Assembly: GCA_017619275.1 (NCBI GenBank)
Contig: JAFZSR010000124.1
Span: 1-64,000 of the forward strand
Reading direction: 5' to 3'
DNA: 64,000 nucleotides
Source of the DNA: Prevotella sp.
GTDB taxonomy: Bacteria > Bacteroidota > Bacteroidia > Bacteroidales > Bacteroidaceae
How positions within the stretch are numbered: the stretch's first letter is position 1; every line of letters starts with the position of its first letter. The notes under the pieces were generated by a model, which was not told where the DNA came from, did not search any database, and saw nothing but the letters and a program-made list of their open reading frames with translations. The translations under genes were made by a program, and so were the position numbers. This document shows, in pieces, positions 28,198 to 36,121 of the stretch.

Positions 28198-29301
28198 ATG
28201 ATGTTGGCAATTCCCCTTTGGGCCTGGATTGTTTTCTATGTGTTGGTTGTCCTGATGCTGATAGCCGACCTGAAGATGTTTGCCCACAAAGGCGAGCACG
28301 AGGTGAACGTGGGCGAGGCATTGAAGATGACGTGTGTGTGGATAGCCGTGTCGATGGTATTCTGTGCGGGCATCTACCTCTTTTACCCCGTAGAACCTCA
28401 CGAGAAGGCCATGGAGTTCCTGGCCGGTTATCTGATAGAGAAGTCTCTGTCGATGGACAATCTCTTTGTTTTCCTGATGCTTTTCTCCTATTTCGGCGTG
28501 GAACGCAAGTATCAGCACGAGGTACTTTTCTGGGGCATCTTTGGCGCGTTGGTGCTGCGCAGCGTATTCATCTTTGCCGGTGCTGCCGTGGTGGAGCGCT
28601 TTGAGTGGGTGCTGGGACTCTTTGGTCTGTTCCTGCTCTACACGGGCTCCAAGATGTTCACTCACAACGACGAGGTGCAGAGCGACCCCGGCAACAATTT
28701 CATCGTGCGGATTTTCAAGCGTTTCTTCCCCGTTACCAACCAGATGCACGGCGACAAGTTCTTTGTGAGGAAAAAACCCACCCCCAACCCCTCCCGAACG
28801 GGAGGGGGGCTTGATTACTCTCAAGACCAGGAATCATCAGCAGAAGTAACTGAACTCCCCTCCCGCACGGGAGGGGCAGGGAGTGGGTTTTTGGCTACGC
28901 CCCTTTTCATCGCCCTTATCGTCATTGAGACCAGCGACGTGGCCTTCGCCGTCGACAGCATCCCGGCGGTGTTCAGTGTCAGCCGCGACCCCTTCATCGT
29001 GCTCACCTCCAACATCTTCGCCATCCTGGGGCTTCGCGCCCTCTACTTCGCTTTGGCCGCCATTGCCAAGTATTTCTCGTATCTGAAGTACGGCCTTGGC
29101 ATCATCCTCATCTTCGTGGGTGTGAAGATGCTGCTGGCCATGAACGAGTATATCAACAAGCTGGGCGAACTCGTTGGACTCCACCTGAACATGCCCCACA
29201 TCGAGATTCCCACGCCGTGGTCGCTGGCCATCATCTTTGGCGTGTTGCTGCTGTCGATGGTCCTCTCGGTGGTGGTGACGAAGTGCAAGAGAAAAAATTG
29301 A
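28198..29301 (+). CDS. TerC-family integral membrane protein carrying a repeat-derived insertion
   Basis: A 367-residue TerC/Alx-type membrane protein, now linked to manganese efflux or metal handling at the inner membrane. Family landmarks are EKSLSMDNLFVFLMLFSYFG (about 81-100) and ETSDVAFAVDSIPAVF. Between FFVRK and ATPLF the protein carries about 40 extra residues (PTPNPSRTGGG ... PSRTGGAGSG), encoded by a pair of inverted C-rich palindromes at 28771-28893. The relatives I remember have only a few residues in this loop. The reading frame stays open, so the protein is probably made. Confidence 0.9.
   Translation: MMLAIPLWAWIVFYVLVVLMLIADLKMFAHKGEHEVNVGEALKMTCVWIAVSMVFCAGIYLFYPVEPHEKAMEFLAGYLIEKSLSMDNLFVFLMLFSYFGVERKYQHEVLFWGIFGALVLRSVFIFAGAAVVERFEWVLGLFGLFLLYTGSKMFTHNDEVQSDPGNNFIVRIFKRFFPVTNQMHGDKFFVRKKPTPNPSRTGGGLDYSQDQESSAEVTELPSRTGGAGSGFLATPLFIALIVIETSDVAFAVDSIPAVFSVSRDPFIVLTSNIFAILGLRALYFALAAIAKYFSYLKYGLGIILIFVGVKMLLAMNEYINKLGELVGLHLNMPHIEIPTPWSLAIIFGVLLLSMVLSVVVTKCKRKN
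28771..28893 (+). repeat. REPIN-like paired C-rich palindrome inside the terC-like gene
   Basis: The left arm (AAAAAACCCACCCCCAA then CCCCTCCCG/CGGGAGGGG) is mirrored by the right arm (CCCCTCCCG/CGGGAGGGG then CAGGGAGTGGGTTTTTT). The unique core is about 45 bp. The insertion is in frame. Confidence 0.85.
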
Positions 29302-29393
29302 ACAATTCTTTTTGTTTGACCCGCCTTTTTTCGTCATTTTGGCTGCGCCGAAATAACTGTCACTCGGAAATGAAAAGAAAAGCAAGCTTTCCT

Positions 29394-29424
29394 TTTGCAT
29401 TTCTCTCGTTTTTTCGTAATTTTG
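29394..29424 (+). promoter_or_regulatory. Promoter of the antiporter gene
   Basis: TTTG (29394-29397), 19 bp, TAATTTTG (29417-29424). Only 8 bp separate the box from ATG 29433, so the transcript has either a very short leader or uses ATG 29448. Confidence 0.75.
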
Positions 29425-29432
29425 CAGTCTAA

Positions 29433-31598
29433 ATGACGACCGTGCTCATGCAGACCCCATTGATTGGCGATCCCACGATGATCTTTTTCGTGGTGTTGCT
29501 TATCATCCTGTTGGCCCCCATCATCATGGGTAAGCTGCGCATCCCCCATATCATCGGCATGGTGCTGGCGGGTGTGCTGGTGGGACCCTACGGGCTGAAC
29601 GTGATCGAGCGCGGTTCGTCGTTCGAGATATTTGGTCAGGTAGGTCTCTACTACATCATGTTCCTCGCCGGACTGGAGATGGACTTGGAGAGCGTGCGCA
29701 GGAGCACCCGCCGCTATCTCTTCTTTGGCATGCTCACCTGCTTTGTGCCGTTGGTGCTGACGTATGTAGTGTCGGTCACCGTGCTTCACTATTCCCATTC
29801 CACGGCCTTCCTGCTGGGCTGCATCATGGCCTCCAACACGCTCATCGCCTATCCCATCGTGGGTCGCTATGGCCTGAGCCGCCATCCGTCGGTGGGGCTC
29901 AGCGTGGGGTCGTCGATGATTTCGCTCTTCATGGCACTGGTGATGCTGGCGGCGCTGGTGCAGACGGCTTCCCCCACCGCCTCTTCCTCCTCCACTCCCC
30001 ATGGAGCCAACGTCGTGGGCATGTGGCTTTGGGCCGCCTTCCTCTTCCTGCTCAAGCTGGTGGGCTATGTGGCCGGCTCGCTGCTGCTCATCCCCCGTCT
30101 CACCCGCTATTTCCTGCGGCGCTACAGCGACTCGGTGATGCAATACATCTTCGTGCTCTCGGTGATGTTCCTCAGCGCCGCGCTCACCAATCTCATCGGC
30201 CTTGAAGGCATCTTCGGCGCCTTCTTCTCCGGACTGATTCTCAACCGCTACATTCCGCAGGTGTCGCCGCTCATGAACCGCATCGAGTTCATCGGCAATG
30301 CCATCTTCATTCCCTATTTCCTCATTGGCGTGGGCATGCTCATCAATGTCCGCACCATGCTGCAAGGTGGCGAAGTGCTGTGGATAGTGCTGCTCATCGC
30401 CTTCATCGGCACGTTTGGCAAGGCTTTGGCGGCCTACGCGGCCAGTTTGTTTTTCCGTCTGCCCCAGCGCGACGGCAACATGATGTTCGGACTCACCTCG
30501 GCCCACGCCGCCGGTGCCATCGCCATGGTGATGGTGGGCATGCGTTTGCAGATTGTGAACGACGACATGCTCAACGGCGTGGTGCTGATGATCCTCGTCA
30601 CCTGCGTCATCTCAACCCTGGTCACCGAGCGTGCAGCAAAGCAGATTACCGAGGCGGTGGCTCCGATAGCCCCCATTGCCCCACCCTCTGTCCCCGTGGG
30701 GGCAACGCCCAAGATTCTCATCTGCGTGAAATACCCCGACATTGCGCCGCAGCTGCTCAGCATGTCGATGATGATGCTTACCCAGAAGAACAGCGGCATG
30801 GTGGCGCTGAACGTGGTCTACGACGACGAGCACGGCACCGACGGCCGTCAGCAAGGCCTACGCCTGCTGGAGCAACTGCAGCAACAGGCGGCATCGGCCG
30901 AGATGGAGCTGCAGACGCAAGTGCGCCTGGCCACAAACATCGCCAACGGCATCAAGCACGCCTTCCGCGAGTTTGCCTGCACCGAAATCGTGATGGGCAT
31001 GCACGTGCACACCGACCGAACCACCAAGTTCTGGGGCGAGTTCATCCAGAGCCTCTACAACGGCCTGAACCGCCAGATTATCCTCACCCGCTTTGTGCAA
31101 CCGCTCAACACGCTGCGCCGCATTCAGGTGGTGGTGCCCTCGCGGGCCGAGTTCGAGCCGGGCTTCAACCGATGGCTGGAGCGCCTCAGTTGCTTTGCGG
31201 GGCAGCTCGACTGCCGCATCGAGTTTCATGGCCGGCAGGAGTCGCTCGACCTCATCAGTAAATATATCCGCGCGCGACACAACAACGTGCGCACGGGCTT
31301 CAAGCCCATGGCCCATTGGAACGAGCTGCCGCAACTGGCCGAGCACGTAGCCCCCGACCACCTCTTCGTGGTCGTCACGGCCCGTAAGGGCACCATCTCC
31401 TACAAAAACGCGCTGGAGCGGTTGCCCGACGAGCTGCAGCGCCACTTCAGCGGCAAGAACTTGATGATTGTCTTCCCCGACCAGTATGGTGCTGCCACAA
31501 AGGACGACCACATGAGCTTCACCGAGGCACAGCACCACGAGGAGACCAGCATCTACGACACCATCATGCGCCTCATCCATTTCCATTCTTCCCATTAA
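29433..31598 (+). CDS. CPA2-family cation:proton antiporter (KefB/NapA-like)
   Basis: A 721-residue inner-membrane antiporter. The N-terminal half (to about residue 385) is a Na+/H+ exchanger domain with about 12 membrane segments (KLRIPHIIGMVLAGVLVGPYG; GLYYIMFLAGLEMDLE; GIFGAFFSGLILNRYIPQ). The C-terminal half (about 415-721) is cytosolic and resembles universal-stress-type domains rather than an RCK domain. Two starts are possible: ATG 29433, almost on top of the promoter, or ATG 29448. The stop codon lies inside a run of 9-bp C-rich units leading to the LolD-like gene 33 bp downstream. Confidence 0.88.
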   Translation: MTTVLMQTPLIGDPTMIFFVVLLIILLAPIIMGKLRIPHIIGMVLAGVLVGPYGLNVIERGSSFEIFGQVGLYYIMFLAGLEMDLESVRRSTRRYLFFGMLTCFVPLVLTYVVSVTVLHYSHSTAFLLGCIMASNTLIAYPIVGRYGLSRHPSVGLSVGSSMISLFMALVMLAALVQTASPTASSSSTPHGANVVGMWLWAAFLFLLKLVGYVAGSLLLIPRLTRYFLRRYSDSVMQYIFVLSVMFLSAALTNLIGLEGIFGAFFSGLILNRYIPQVSPLMNRIEFIGNAIFIPYFLIGVGMLINVRTMLQGGEVLWIVLLIAFIGTFGKALAAYAASLFFRLPQRDGNMMFGLTSAHAAGAIAMVMVGMRLQIVNDDMLNGVVLMILVTCVISTLVTERAAKQITEAVAPIAPIAPPSVPVGATPKILICVKYPDIAPQLLSMSMMMLTQKNSGMVALNVVYDDEHGTDGRQQGLRLLEQLQQQAASAEMELQTQVRLATNIANGIKHAFREFACTEIVMGMHVHTDRTTKFWGEFIQSLYNGLNRQIILTRFVQPLNTLRRIQVVVPSRAEFEPGFNRWLERLSCFAGQLDCRIEFHGRQESLDLISKYIRARHNNVRTGFKPMAHWNELPQLAEHVAPDHLFVVVTARKGTISYKNALERLPDELQRHFSGKNLMIVFPDQYGAATKDDHMSFTEAQHHEETSIYDTIMRLIHFHSSH

Positions 31599-31636
31599 CC
31601 CCATTTCTCCCCCATCAACCCCATTCACCCCATGAT
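31591..31636 (+). repeat. Nonamer-phased junction between antiporter and LolD-like genes
   Basis: Units CCCATTAAC, CCCATTTCT, CCCCCATCAA, CCCCATTCA, CCCCATGAT. The first contains the stop codon (TAA) of the antiporter gene, the last contains the ATG of the LolD-like gene. Confidence 0.8.
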
Positions 31637-32351
31637 AGACGTAAAAGGAATCACCAAGAGCTTCGGCTCCTTGCAGGTGCTGAAGGGCATCGACCTGCAC
31701 ATCGACAAAGGCGAGGTGGTGAGCATCGTTGGTCCCAGCGGAGCCGGAAAGACCACTCTGCTGCAAATCATCGGCACGCTCGACCGCCCCGACGAAGGCT
31801 CAATTTTCGTCGATTCCATCGACATTACCACCCTCTCGCAGCGTGCGCTCAGCGATTTCCGCAACCGCCACCTGGGCTTCGTGTTCCAGTTCCACCAGCT
31901 GCTGCCCGAGTTCACTGCCATCGAGAACATCATGATTCCCGCTTTCATCGGCGGAACCCCACGTGCCAAGGCCGAGGCCAGGGCCAAGGAGCTGTTGCAG
32001 TTCATGGGACTCACCGACCGCGCTGGCCACAAACCCGCCGAGCTGAGCGGAGGCGAGAAGCAGCGCATTGCAGTGGCGCGGGCATTGGTGAACAACCCTG
32101 CCGTCATCCTGGCCGACGAGCCTTCCGGCTCGCTCGACACACACAACAAGCAGGAGCTGCACCAGCTGTTCTTCGACCTGCGCGAGCGCTTCGGACAAAC
32201 TTTCGTCATCGTCACCCACGATGAGCAGCTGGCAACGCTCACCGACCGCACCATCCACATGCGCGACGGTCTCCTCGAAACCCCTACTCAACCTACCCCA
32301 CCTACTCAACCTACCCCACCTACTAATCCTACTCAACCTACCATCCCATGA
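31632..32351 (+). CDS. lolD: LolD-like ABC transporter ATPase with repeat-encoded tail
   Basis: A 239-residue ATPase of the LolD/MacB group, which powers lipoprotein release or other substrate extrusion from the inner membrane. Walker [10 protein letters not shown] (34-42), signature LSGGEKQR (138-145), Walker B VILADEP (158-164). The domain ends near residue 216 and is followed by a tail of (P-T-x)7 encoded by seven 9-bp units of the type CCTACnnnn (32283-32345). The stop overlaps the start of the next gene (ATGA). No permease gene is adjacent, as is common for this ATPase in Bacteroidetes. Confidence 0.88.
   Translation: MIDVKGITKSFGSLQVLKGIDLHIDKGEVVSIVGPSGAGKTTLLQIIGTLDRPDEGSIFVDSIDITTLSQRALSDFRNRHLGFVFQFHQLLPEFTAIENIMIPAFIGGTPRAKAEARAKELLQFMGLTDRAGHKPAELSGGEKQRIAVARALVNNPAVILADEPSGSLDTHNKQELHQLFFDLRERFGQTFVIVTHDEQLATLTDRTIHMRDGLLETPTQPTPPTQPTPPTNPTQPTIP
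32283..32345 (+). repeat. Seven nonamers encoding the LolD-like tail
   Basis: CCTACTCAA, CCTACCCCA, CCTACTCAA, CCTACCCCA, CCTACTAAT, CCTACTCAA, CCTACCATC. Each unit encodes Pro-Thr-x, so copy-number change keeps the frame. Confidence 0.95.
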
Positions 32352-33199
32352 TTCACCTCGGAGACTACAACACTTTAACCATCGACCACGCCGCCGAGCA
32401 AGGCCTCTACCTGGCTGGCGACGAACAAACGGGCGACATCCTGCTGCCCCAACGCTACGTCACCCCACAGATGCAGGTGGGCGACCAGGTGGAGGTATTC
32501 ATTTATCTCGACCAGCAAGAGCGCATCATCGCCACCACCGAGCAGCCGCTGGCCCGTGTGGGACAGTTCGCTTTCCTGCAAGTGGCTTGGACCAACCAGT
32601 ATGGCGCCTTCCTCAACTGGGGACTCATGAAGGACCTCTTCTGCCCCTTCCGCGAGCAGAAGCAGCGCATGGAGCGCGGAAAGGGCTACATCGTCTACGT
32701 GAAGGAAGACGAGACCACCCACCGTCTGATGGCCACCGCCAAGGTGGAGAAATACTTGGGCACGCCGCAGGAGGATGAAGAGAAGTTCCCCACCCATGGC
32801 CAAACGTGCGACTGCCTCATCTGGCAGAAGACCGACCTGGGCTTTAAGGCCATCGTGGACAACCGCTACCAGGGCCAGCTCTACGACAACCAGATTTTCC
32901 AGCCCTTGCGCACCGGCGACCGCTTCACGGCCTACATCGACCATGTGCGGCAGGATGGCAAGATCGACATCACCATGCAACCCACCGGCCACCGGCAGAC
33001 GCTCGACTTTGCACAGGTGCTGCTGCGCTATCTGCACGAGAACGACGGGCGCTGCAATCTGGGCGACAACTCGCCCGCAGAACTCATTGCCGACCGCTTC
33101 CAGGTGTCGAAGAAAACCTTCAAGCGCGCCATCGGCGACCTCTATCGCCGCCGGCTCATCGTCATCACCGACGAGGGCATCCGTCTGGCCTCCGAGTAG
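32348..33199 (+). CDS. CvfB-like S1-domain RNA-binding protein
   Basis: A 283-residue cytosolic protein. N-terminal S1-like segments ([65 protein letters not shown]) and a C-terminal winged-helix ([20 protein letters not shown]) match the CvfB architecture, a regulator that binds RNA in Firmicutes. Its ATG overlaps the stop of the LolD-like gene by 4 bp, so the two are translationally coupled. Confidence 0.85.
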   Translation: MIHLGDYNTLTIDHAAEQGLYLAGDEQTGDILLPQRYVTPQMQVGDQVEVFIYLDQQERIIATTEQPLARVGQFAFLQVAWTNQYGAFLNWGLMKDLFCPFREQKQRMERGKGYIVYVKEDETTHRLMATAKVEKYLGTPQEDEEKFPTHGQTCDCLIWQKTDLGFKAIVDNRYQGQLYDNQIFQPLRTGDRFTAYIDHVRQDGKIDITMQPTGHRQTLDFAQVLLRYLHENDGRCNLGDNSPAELIADRFQVSKKTFKRAIGDLYRRRLIVITDEGIRLASE

Positions 33200-33227
33200 G
33201 GGGTAGCAAACGTGTGTCCTATACACA

Positions 33228-33293
33228 AAAAAATCTCGTACGAGATTTTTTCAAAAGTCGTTACCAAATTTAAAAAAGTCGTACGACTTTTTT
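33228..33293. repeat. Intergenic palindromic element, copy 3
   Basis: A perfect 24-bp palindrome centred on TCTCGTACGAGA (33228-33251), the tail CAAAAGTCGTTACCAAATTT, then a second perfect 22-bp palindrome centred on GTCGTACGAC (33272-33293). Confidence 0.9.
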
Positions 33294-33301
33294 TCACAAG
33301 T

Positions 33302-33332
33302 CACGCTCCGCAAAAAACGGAGCGTGTTTTTT
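33302..33332 (+). terminator. Terminator after the CvfB-like gene
   Basis: Perfect 9-bp stem (33302-33310 with 33318-33326, arm CACGCTCCG), 7-nt loop, followed by TTTTTT. Confidence 0.9.
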
Positions 33333-33376
33333 CTGTTTTTTCCTCGGGCTCCAAAAGTAAAAAAATGCCGAAAACT

Positions 33377-33408
33377 TTTGGCTGTTCACCATTTTTTGTT
33401 TATCTTTG
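33377..33408 (+). promoter_or_regulatory. Promoter of the TerB/zinc-ribbon gene
   Basis: TTTG (33377-33380), 20 bp, TATCTTTG (33401-33408). It excludes the longer open frame starting at 33406. Confidence 0.85.
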
Positions 33409-33441
33409 CACTCACATTGTCAGATAAATATAGCTACATTT

Positions 33442-34386
33442 ATGTTTTCTCAACAATTAGAAGAGATCATCAAAGCGTCGCTCGTCGATGGCATCATTAC
33501 CGACAAGGAGCGGCAAGTCATTAAACGCATGGCCGTGAAGGAAGGCATCGACGAAGACACCGTCGATGTGCTGCTCGATGCACGCTTACAAGAGATTCGC
33601 CAAGAGAAGCAGGCAAAGGCGCCAAAAGTGCACAAATGCCCTGCCTGCGGCGAAATACTGCCGGCGCTCACGGGCATCTGCCCTTCGTGTGGCAACGTAG
33701 TGAACCTGAAGGACACGCACAACATGGAGCTCGACTTCCTCATCGAGCAGATGAACCGCGGACTGGCCCAGCTGAAGAGCTGCTCCGTGGAGGCCATGCC
33801 CATGATAATTGCCACCCTCGACGAGCAGCGCCGACGTGCCATGACGCTCTACGGCGAAAACACCAAGGTGAAAGCACTTCTTGAAGAGGTGCAGAAAGAG
33901 ATTGCCGAAAGCAAGGCCAAAGCCGACAAGCAGCAAGAGGAAGACCGCAAGTTGAAACGGCTGGAGACCGAGGCACGTATCTCGGCCATGAAGAGTGGAG
34001 GCAAATCCAGCGGATGGCAGAAGGGTTGCCTCATCGCAGTAGGCGCATTTGTTCTGCTGGGCATCATAGGCGCAATAGCTGGATTAGGCGACGACAACAA
34101 GGCCGACGACCAGTACAAAGAACTGGTGCAAAAGATTGAGGTGCTGAAAGAAGACCCCATCACCGTGGAGAACTTCGAGCAGAAACTCTATGACTTCAAA
34201 GAAATCACGTGGGTGACGAACAACGAGTACAGCAGCTACGAGAAACAGAAGAAGGAGGCCTTCGAGAAGGCCGCCGGCAATGTGGACGACCAGCTCTATT
34301 GGTTCTACGTCAACAACAAGGAGGACGTTGACAAGTACTACGGACACTCCTTCTTCAACGACAGAACAGAGCGAGGAAAGGAGTAA
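33442..34386 (+). CDS. TerB-like/zinc-ribbon membrane protein
   Basis: A 314-residue protein starting MFSQQLEEIIKASLVDGIIT; the ATG at 33442 is chosen because the promoter box lies at 33401-33408. The N-terminus (about 1-50) resembles a TerB-type helical domain. A zinc ribbon follows with Cys66, Cys69, Cys80 and Cys83 (CPACG ... CPSCGN). Next are a charged helical segment (about 140-190), one membrane span (CLIAVGAFVLLGIIGAIAGL, about 196-216) and a soluble C-terminus. The SPFH/GYF gene follows 30 bp later, suggesting a joint membrane-scaffold function; the function itself is unknown. Confidence 0.75.
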   Translation: MFSQQLEEIIKASLVDGIITDKERQVIKRMAVKEGIDEDTVDVLLDARLQEIRQEKQAKAPKVHKCPACGEILPALTGICPSCGNVVNLKDTHNMELDFLIEQMNRGLAQLKSCSVEAMPMIIATLDEQRRRAMTLYGENTKVKALLEEVQKEIAESKAKADKQQEEDRKLKRLETEARISAMKSGGKSSGWQKGCLIAVGAFVLLGIIGAIAGLGDDNKADDQYKELVQKIEVLKEDPITVENFEQKLYDFKEITWVTNNEYSSYEKQKKEAFEKAAGNVDDQLYWFYVNNKEDVDKYYGHSFFNDRTERGKE

Positions 34387-34416
34387 CATATCATTAACAG
34401 TAACAACTACTGAACC

Positions 34417-35859
34417 ATGGGACTTTTTGGAAGAGGAAAAGGCGGCGGCCTGATGAACGTCATCCGCTGCGACCAACAGGAATACATCGTGTGGAAATGG
34501 CGCCCCAGCGGGCAGGATGCGAATAGCACCAGCCGTGAGAACGCCATCCGCTGGAACAGCTCGCTACGCGTGAAAGATGGCGAGGTGGCCGTCTTCGTCT
34601 ATCAGCAGAAGAGCGGTCCCCTGCAGGATTTCATCGTGGGACCCTACGACGACATGCTGAAGACGAAGAACTTCCCCGTGCTCACCAACATCGTGGGCGC
34701 GCTCTGGGGTGGCGACAGCCCCTTCCAGGCCGAGGTGTACTTCATCAACCTGCAACAGAACAACCAGTTGCGCTTCGGCGTGCCCTACTTCGACGTCTTC
34801 GACCCGCGTCTGCCCGACCAGGGCGTGCCCGTGGCCGTGAGGGGAACGCTCACGTTCAACATCACCGACTATCAGGGCTTCATCAAGCTCAACCGTCTGC
34901 AGGACTTCAATCACGACGACTTCAAGCGCCAGATCAACGCCGCCATCTCCAAGCATGTGCGTCAGGTGGTGACCAACATGCCCATCAATGCCGGCATCCC
35001 GCTCATACAGCTCGAAAGACAGGTGGAGACGGTGAGCGACAGTGTGGCAGCAAAGCTGTCGCAGCGCTTGAGCGATGACTTCGGCGTGAACCTGAAAGCC
35101 CTCGACATCTCGAACCTTGAGATCGACAAGGAAAGCCCTTACTATCAGGAGGTGTATCGCCTCACGGCTGGTCTGCAGGCAAAGACGCTGGAGGCTCAGA
35201 CCGAGGTGAACATCAAGAACCTGAAAGACACGCAGGAGCTAAACCGCCAGAACATGGAGGAGACCATGCGCATCCAGCGCGAAGAGGCACAGCGCGCCCA
35301 GCGCTTGCAGACCGAGACGCAATTCATCGGCACGCATGCCCTCGACCAGCAGGCCAGCGTGCTCCGCGCCGGTGCCGAGAGTCTGGGCCAGATGGGCCAG
35401 ATGGGCGGCGGCGACGGCGGTGGTGGTGGCATGAACGCCGCTGGCATGATGGCCGGTATGATGATGGGCGGTGCCATGGGTCAGCAGATGGCTGGCATGA
35501 TGAACAACATGGGACAGTATATGCAGCAGGGCGTGCAGAACGGACAGCAGCAAATCAACCAGCAGCTGGGAGCCACGCCACCACCCATGCCGGGAGCCGC
35601 TACGCCTCCGCCCATGCCCAACGTGCAGTACTTCGTCAGCATCGGCGGACAGCAGGCCGGGCCTTTCGCCCCGCAGCAGATGCCGCAACTGGTGCAGAAC
35701 GGTAGCCTCACACCGCAGACCTACGTGTGGCGACAGGGTATGCCCGCCTGGGAACTGGCACAAAACATGCCTGAACTGGCCTACGCCTTCGCACCCCAGC
35801 CGCCAACCACACCGCCACCAGCACCCGGAGCACCCGTTCCCCCGCCGCTGAACATCTGA
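34417..35859 (+). CDS. SPFH-domain protein with GYF_2 domain (YdjI-like)
   Basis: A 480-residue protein. The N-terminal SPFH-like part (about 1-270; VIRCDQQEYIVWKWRP, GTLTFNITDYQGFIKL, ALDISNLEIDKESPYY) matches the YdjI/virion-core-like group of SPFH proteins that form membrane-associated assemblies. A coiled-coil region (about 260-310) is followed by a Gly/Met-rich linker (GGGDGGGGG, MMAGMMMGGAMGQQMAGMM) and a GYF_2 domain (about 402-457; YFVSIGGQQAGPFAPQQMPQ), then a Pro-rich end. In operon with the TerB/zinc-ribbon gene. In other bacteria such proteins are tied to membrane stress. Confidence 0.85.
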   Translation: MGLFGRGKGGGLMNVIRCDQQEYIVWKWRPSGQDANSTSRENAIRWNSSLRVKDGEVAVFVYQQKSGPLQDFIVGPYDDMLKTKNFPVLTNIVGALWGGDSPFQAEVYFINLQQNNQLRFGVPYFDVFDPRLPDQGVPVAVRGTLTFNITDYQGFIKLNRLQDFNHDDFKRQINAAISKHVRQVVTNMPINAGIPLIQLERQVETVSDSVAAKLSQRLSDDFGVNLKALDISNLEIDKESPYYQEVYRLTAGLQAKTLEAQTEVNIKNLKDTQELNRQNMEETMRIQREEAQRAQRLQTETQFIGTHALDQQASVLRAGAESLGQMGQMGGGDGGGGGMNAAGMMAGMMMGGAMGQQMAGMMNNMGQYMQQGVQNGQQQINQQLGATPPPMPGAATPPPMPNVQYFVSIGGQQAGPFAPQQMPQLVQNGSLTPQTYVWRQGMPAWELAQNMPELAYAFAPQPPTTPPPAPGAPVPPPLNI

Positions 35860-35872
35860 TTTTCTTTTAAAA

Positions 35873-35908
35873 CAACGGATTGAACGGATTATACGGATTG
35901 ATCGGATA
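35873..35908 (+). repeat. ACGGATT-type repeat after the SPFH gene
   Basis: Four ACGGATT/TCGGATA cores at 9-10 bp spacing. The same motif on the opposite strand fills the cydA-cydB gap (42039-42078). Confidence 0.75.
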
Positions 35909-35946
35909 AAAATGTTTATGGTGTGTTCTGTTATTTTTAAGAACAA

Positions 35947-36070
35947 TGCGCAGCCCCTCCCCTCCCTTCAAGGGGAGGGGTTAGGGGTGGGGTCTGTATA
36001 TTCCTCAGTGGCAAAATTTTAGAGACCCCACCCCCGCCCCTCCCCTTGATGGGAGGGGAAGGGCTGCGCA
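35947..36070. repeat. REPIN-like paired C-rich palindrome, intergenic copy
   Basis: An inverted repeat of about 48 bp per arm (35947-35994 with 36023-36070; outer ends TGCGCAGCCC, few mismatches). Each arm is itself a CCCCTCCC/GGGAGGGG hairpin with a GGGGTGGGGTCT tail. The core is 28 bp. Here the tails point inward, opposite to the copies inside genes. It may also act as a terminator. Confidence 0.9.
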
Positions 36071-36121
36071 ACCAAAAGAATTGTATCATCCGTTGTTGAG
36101 AATGGGCTTAAAGATAAAACT

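Noticed and set aside
28771..28893. terC-like gene as a pseudogene broken by a repeat
   Set aside because: The insertion keeps the frame, has no stop codon, and the conserved blocks on both sides are intact. The same holds for the UPF0597, kinase and dxs insertions.
29334..30506. 390-codon open frame on the minus strand
   Set aside because: Antisense to the antiporter gene and spans its promoter; His/Glu/Gln-rich product with no family pattern.
35947..36070. Simple bidirectional terminator
   Set aside because: It could terminate transcription, but the nested hairpins, 48-bp arms and near-identical modules inside three genes are better explained as a repeat family.
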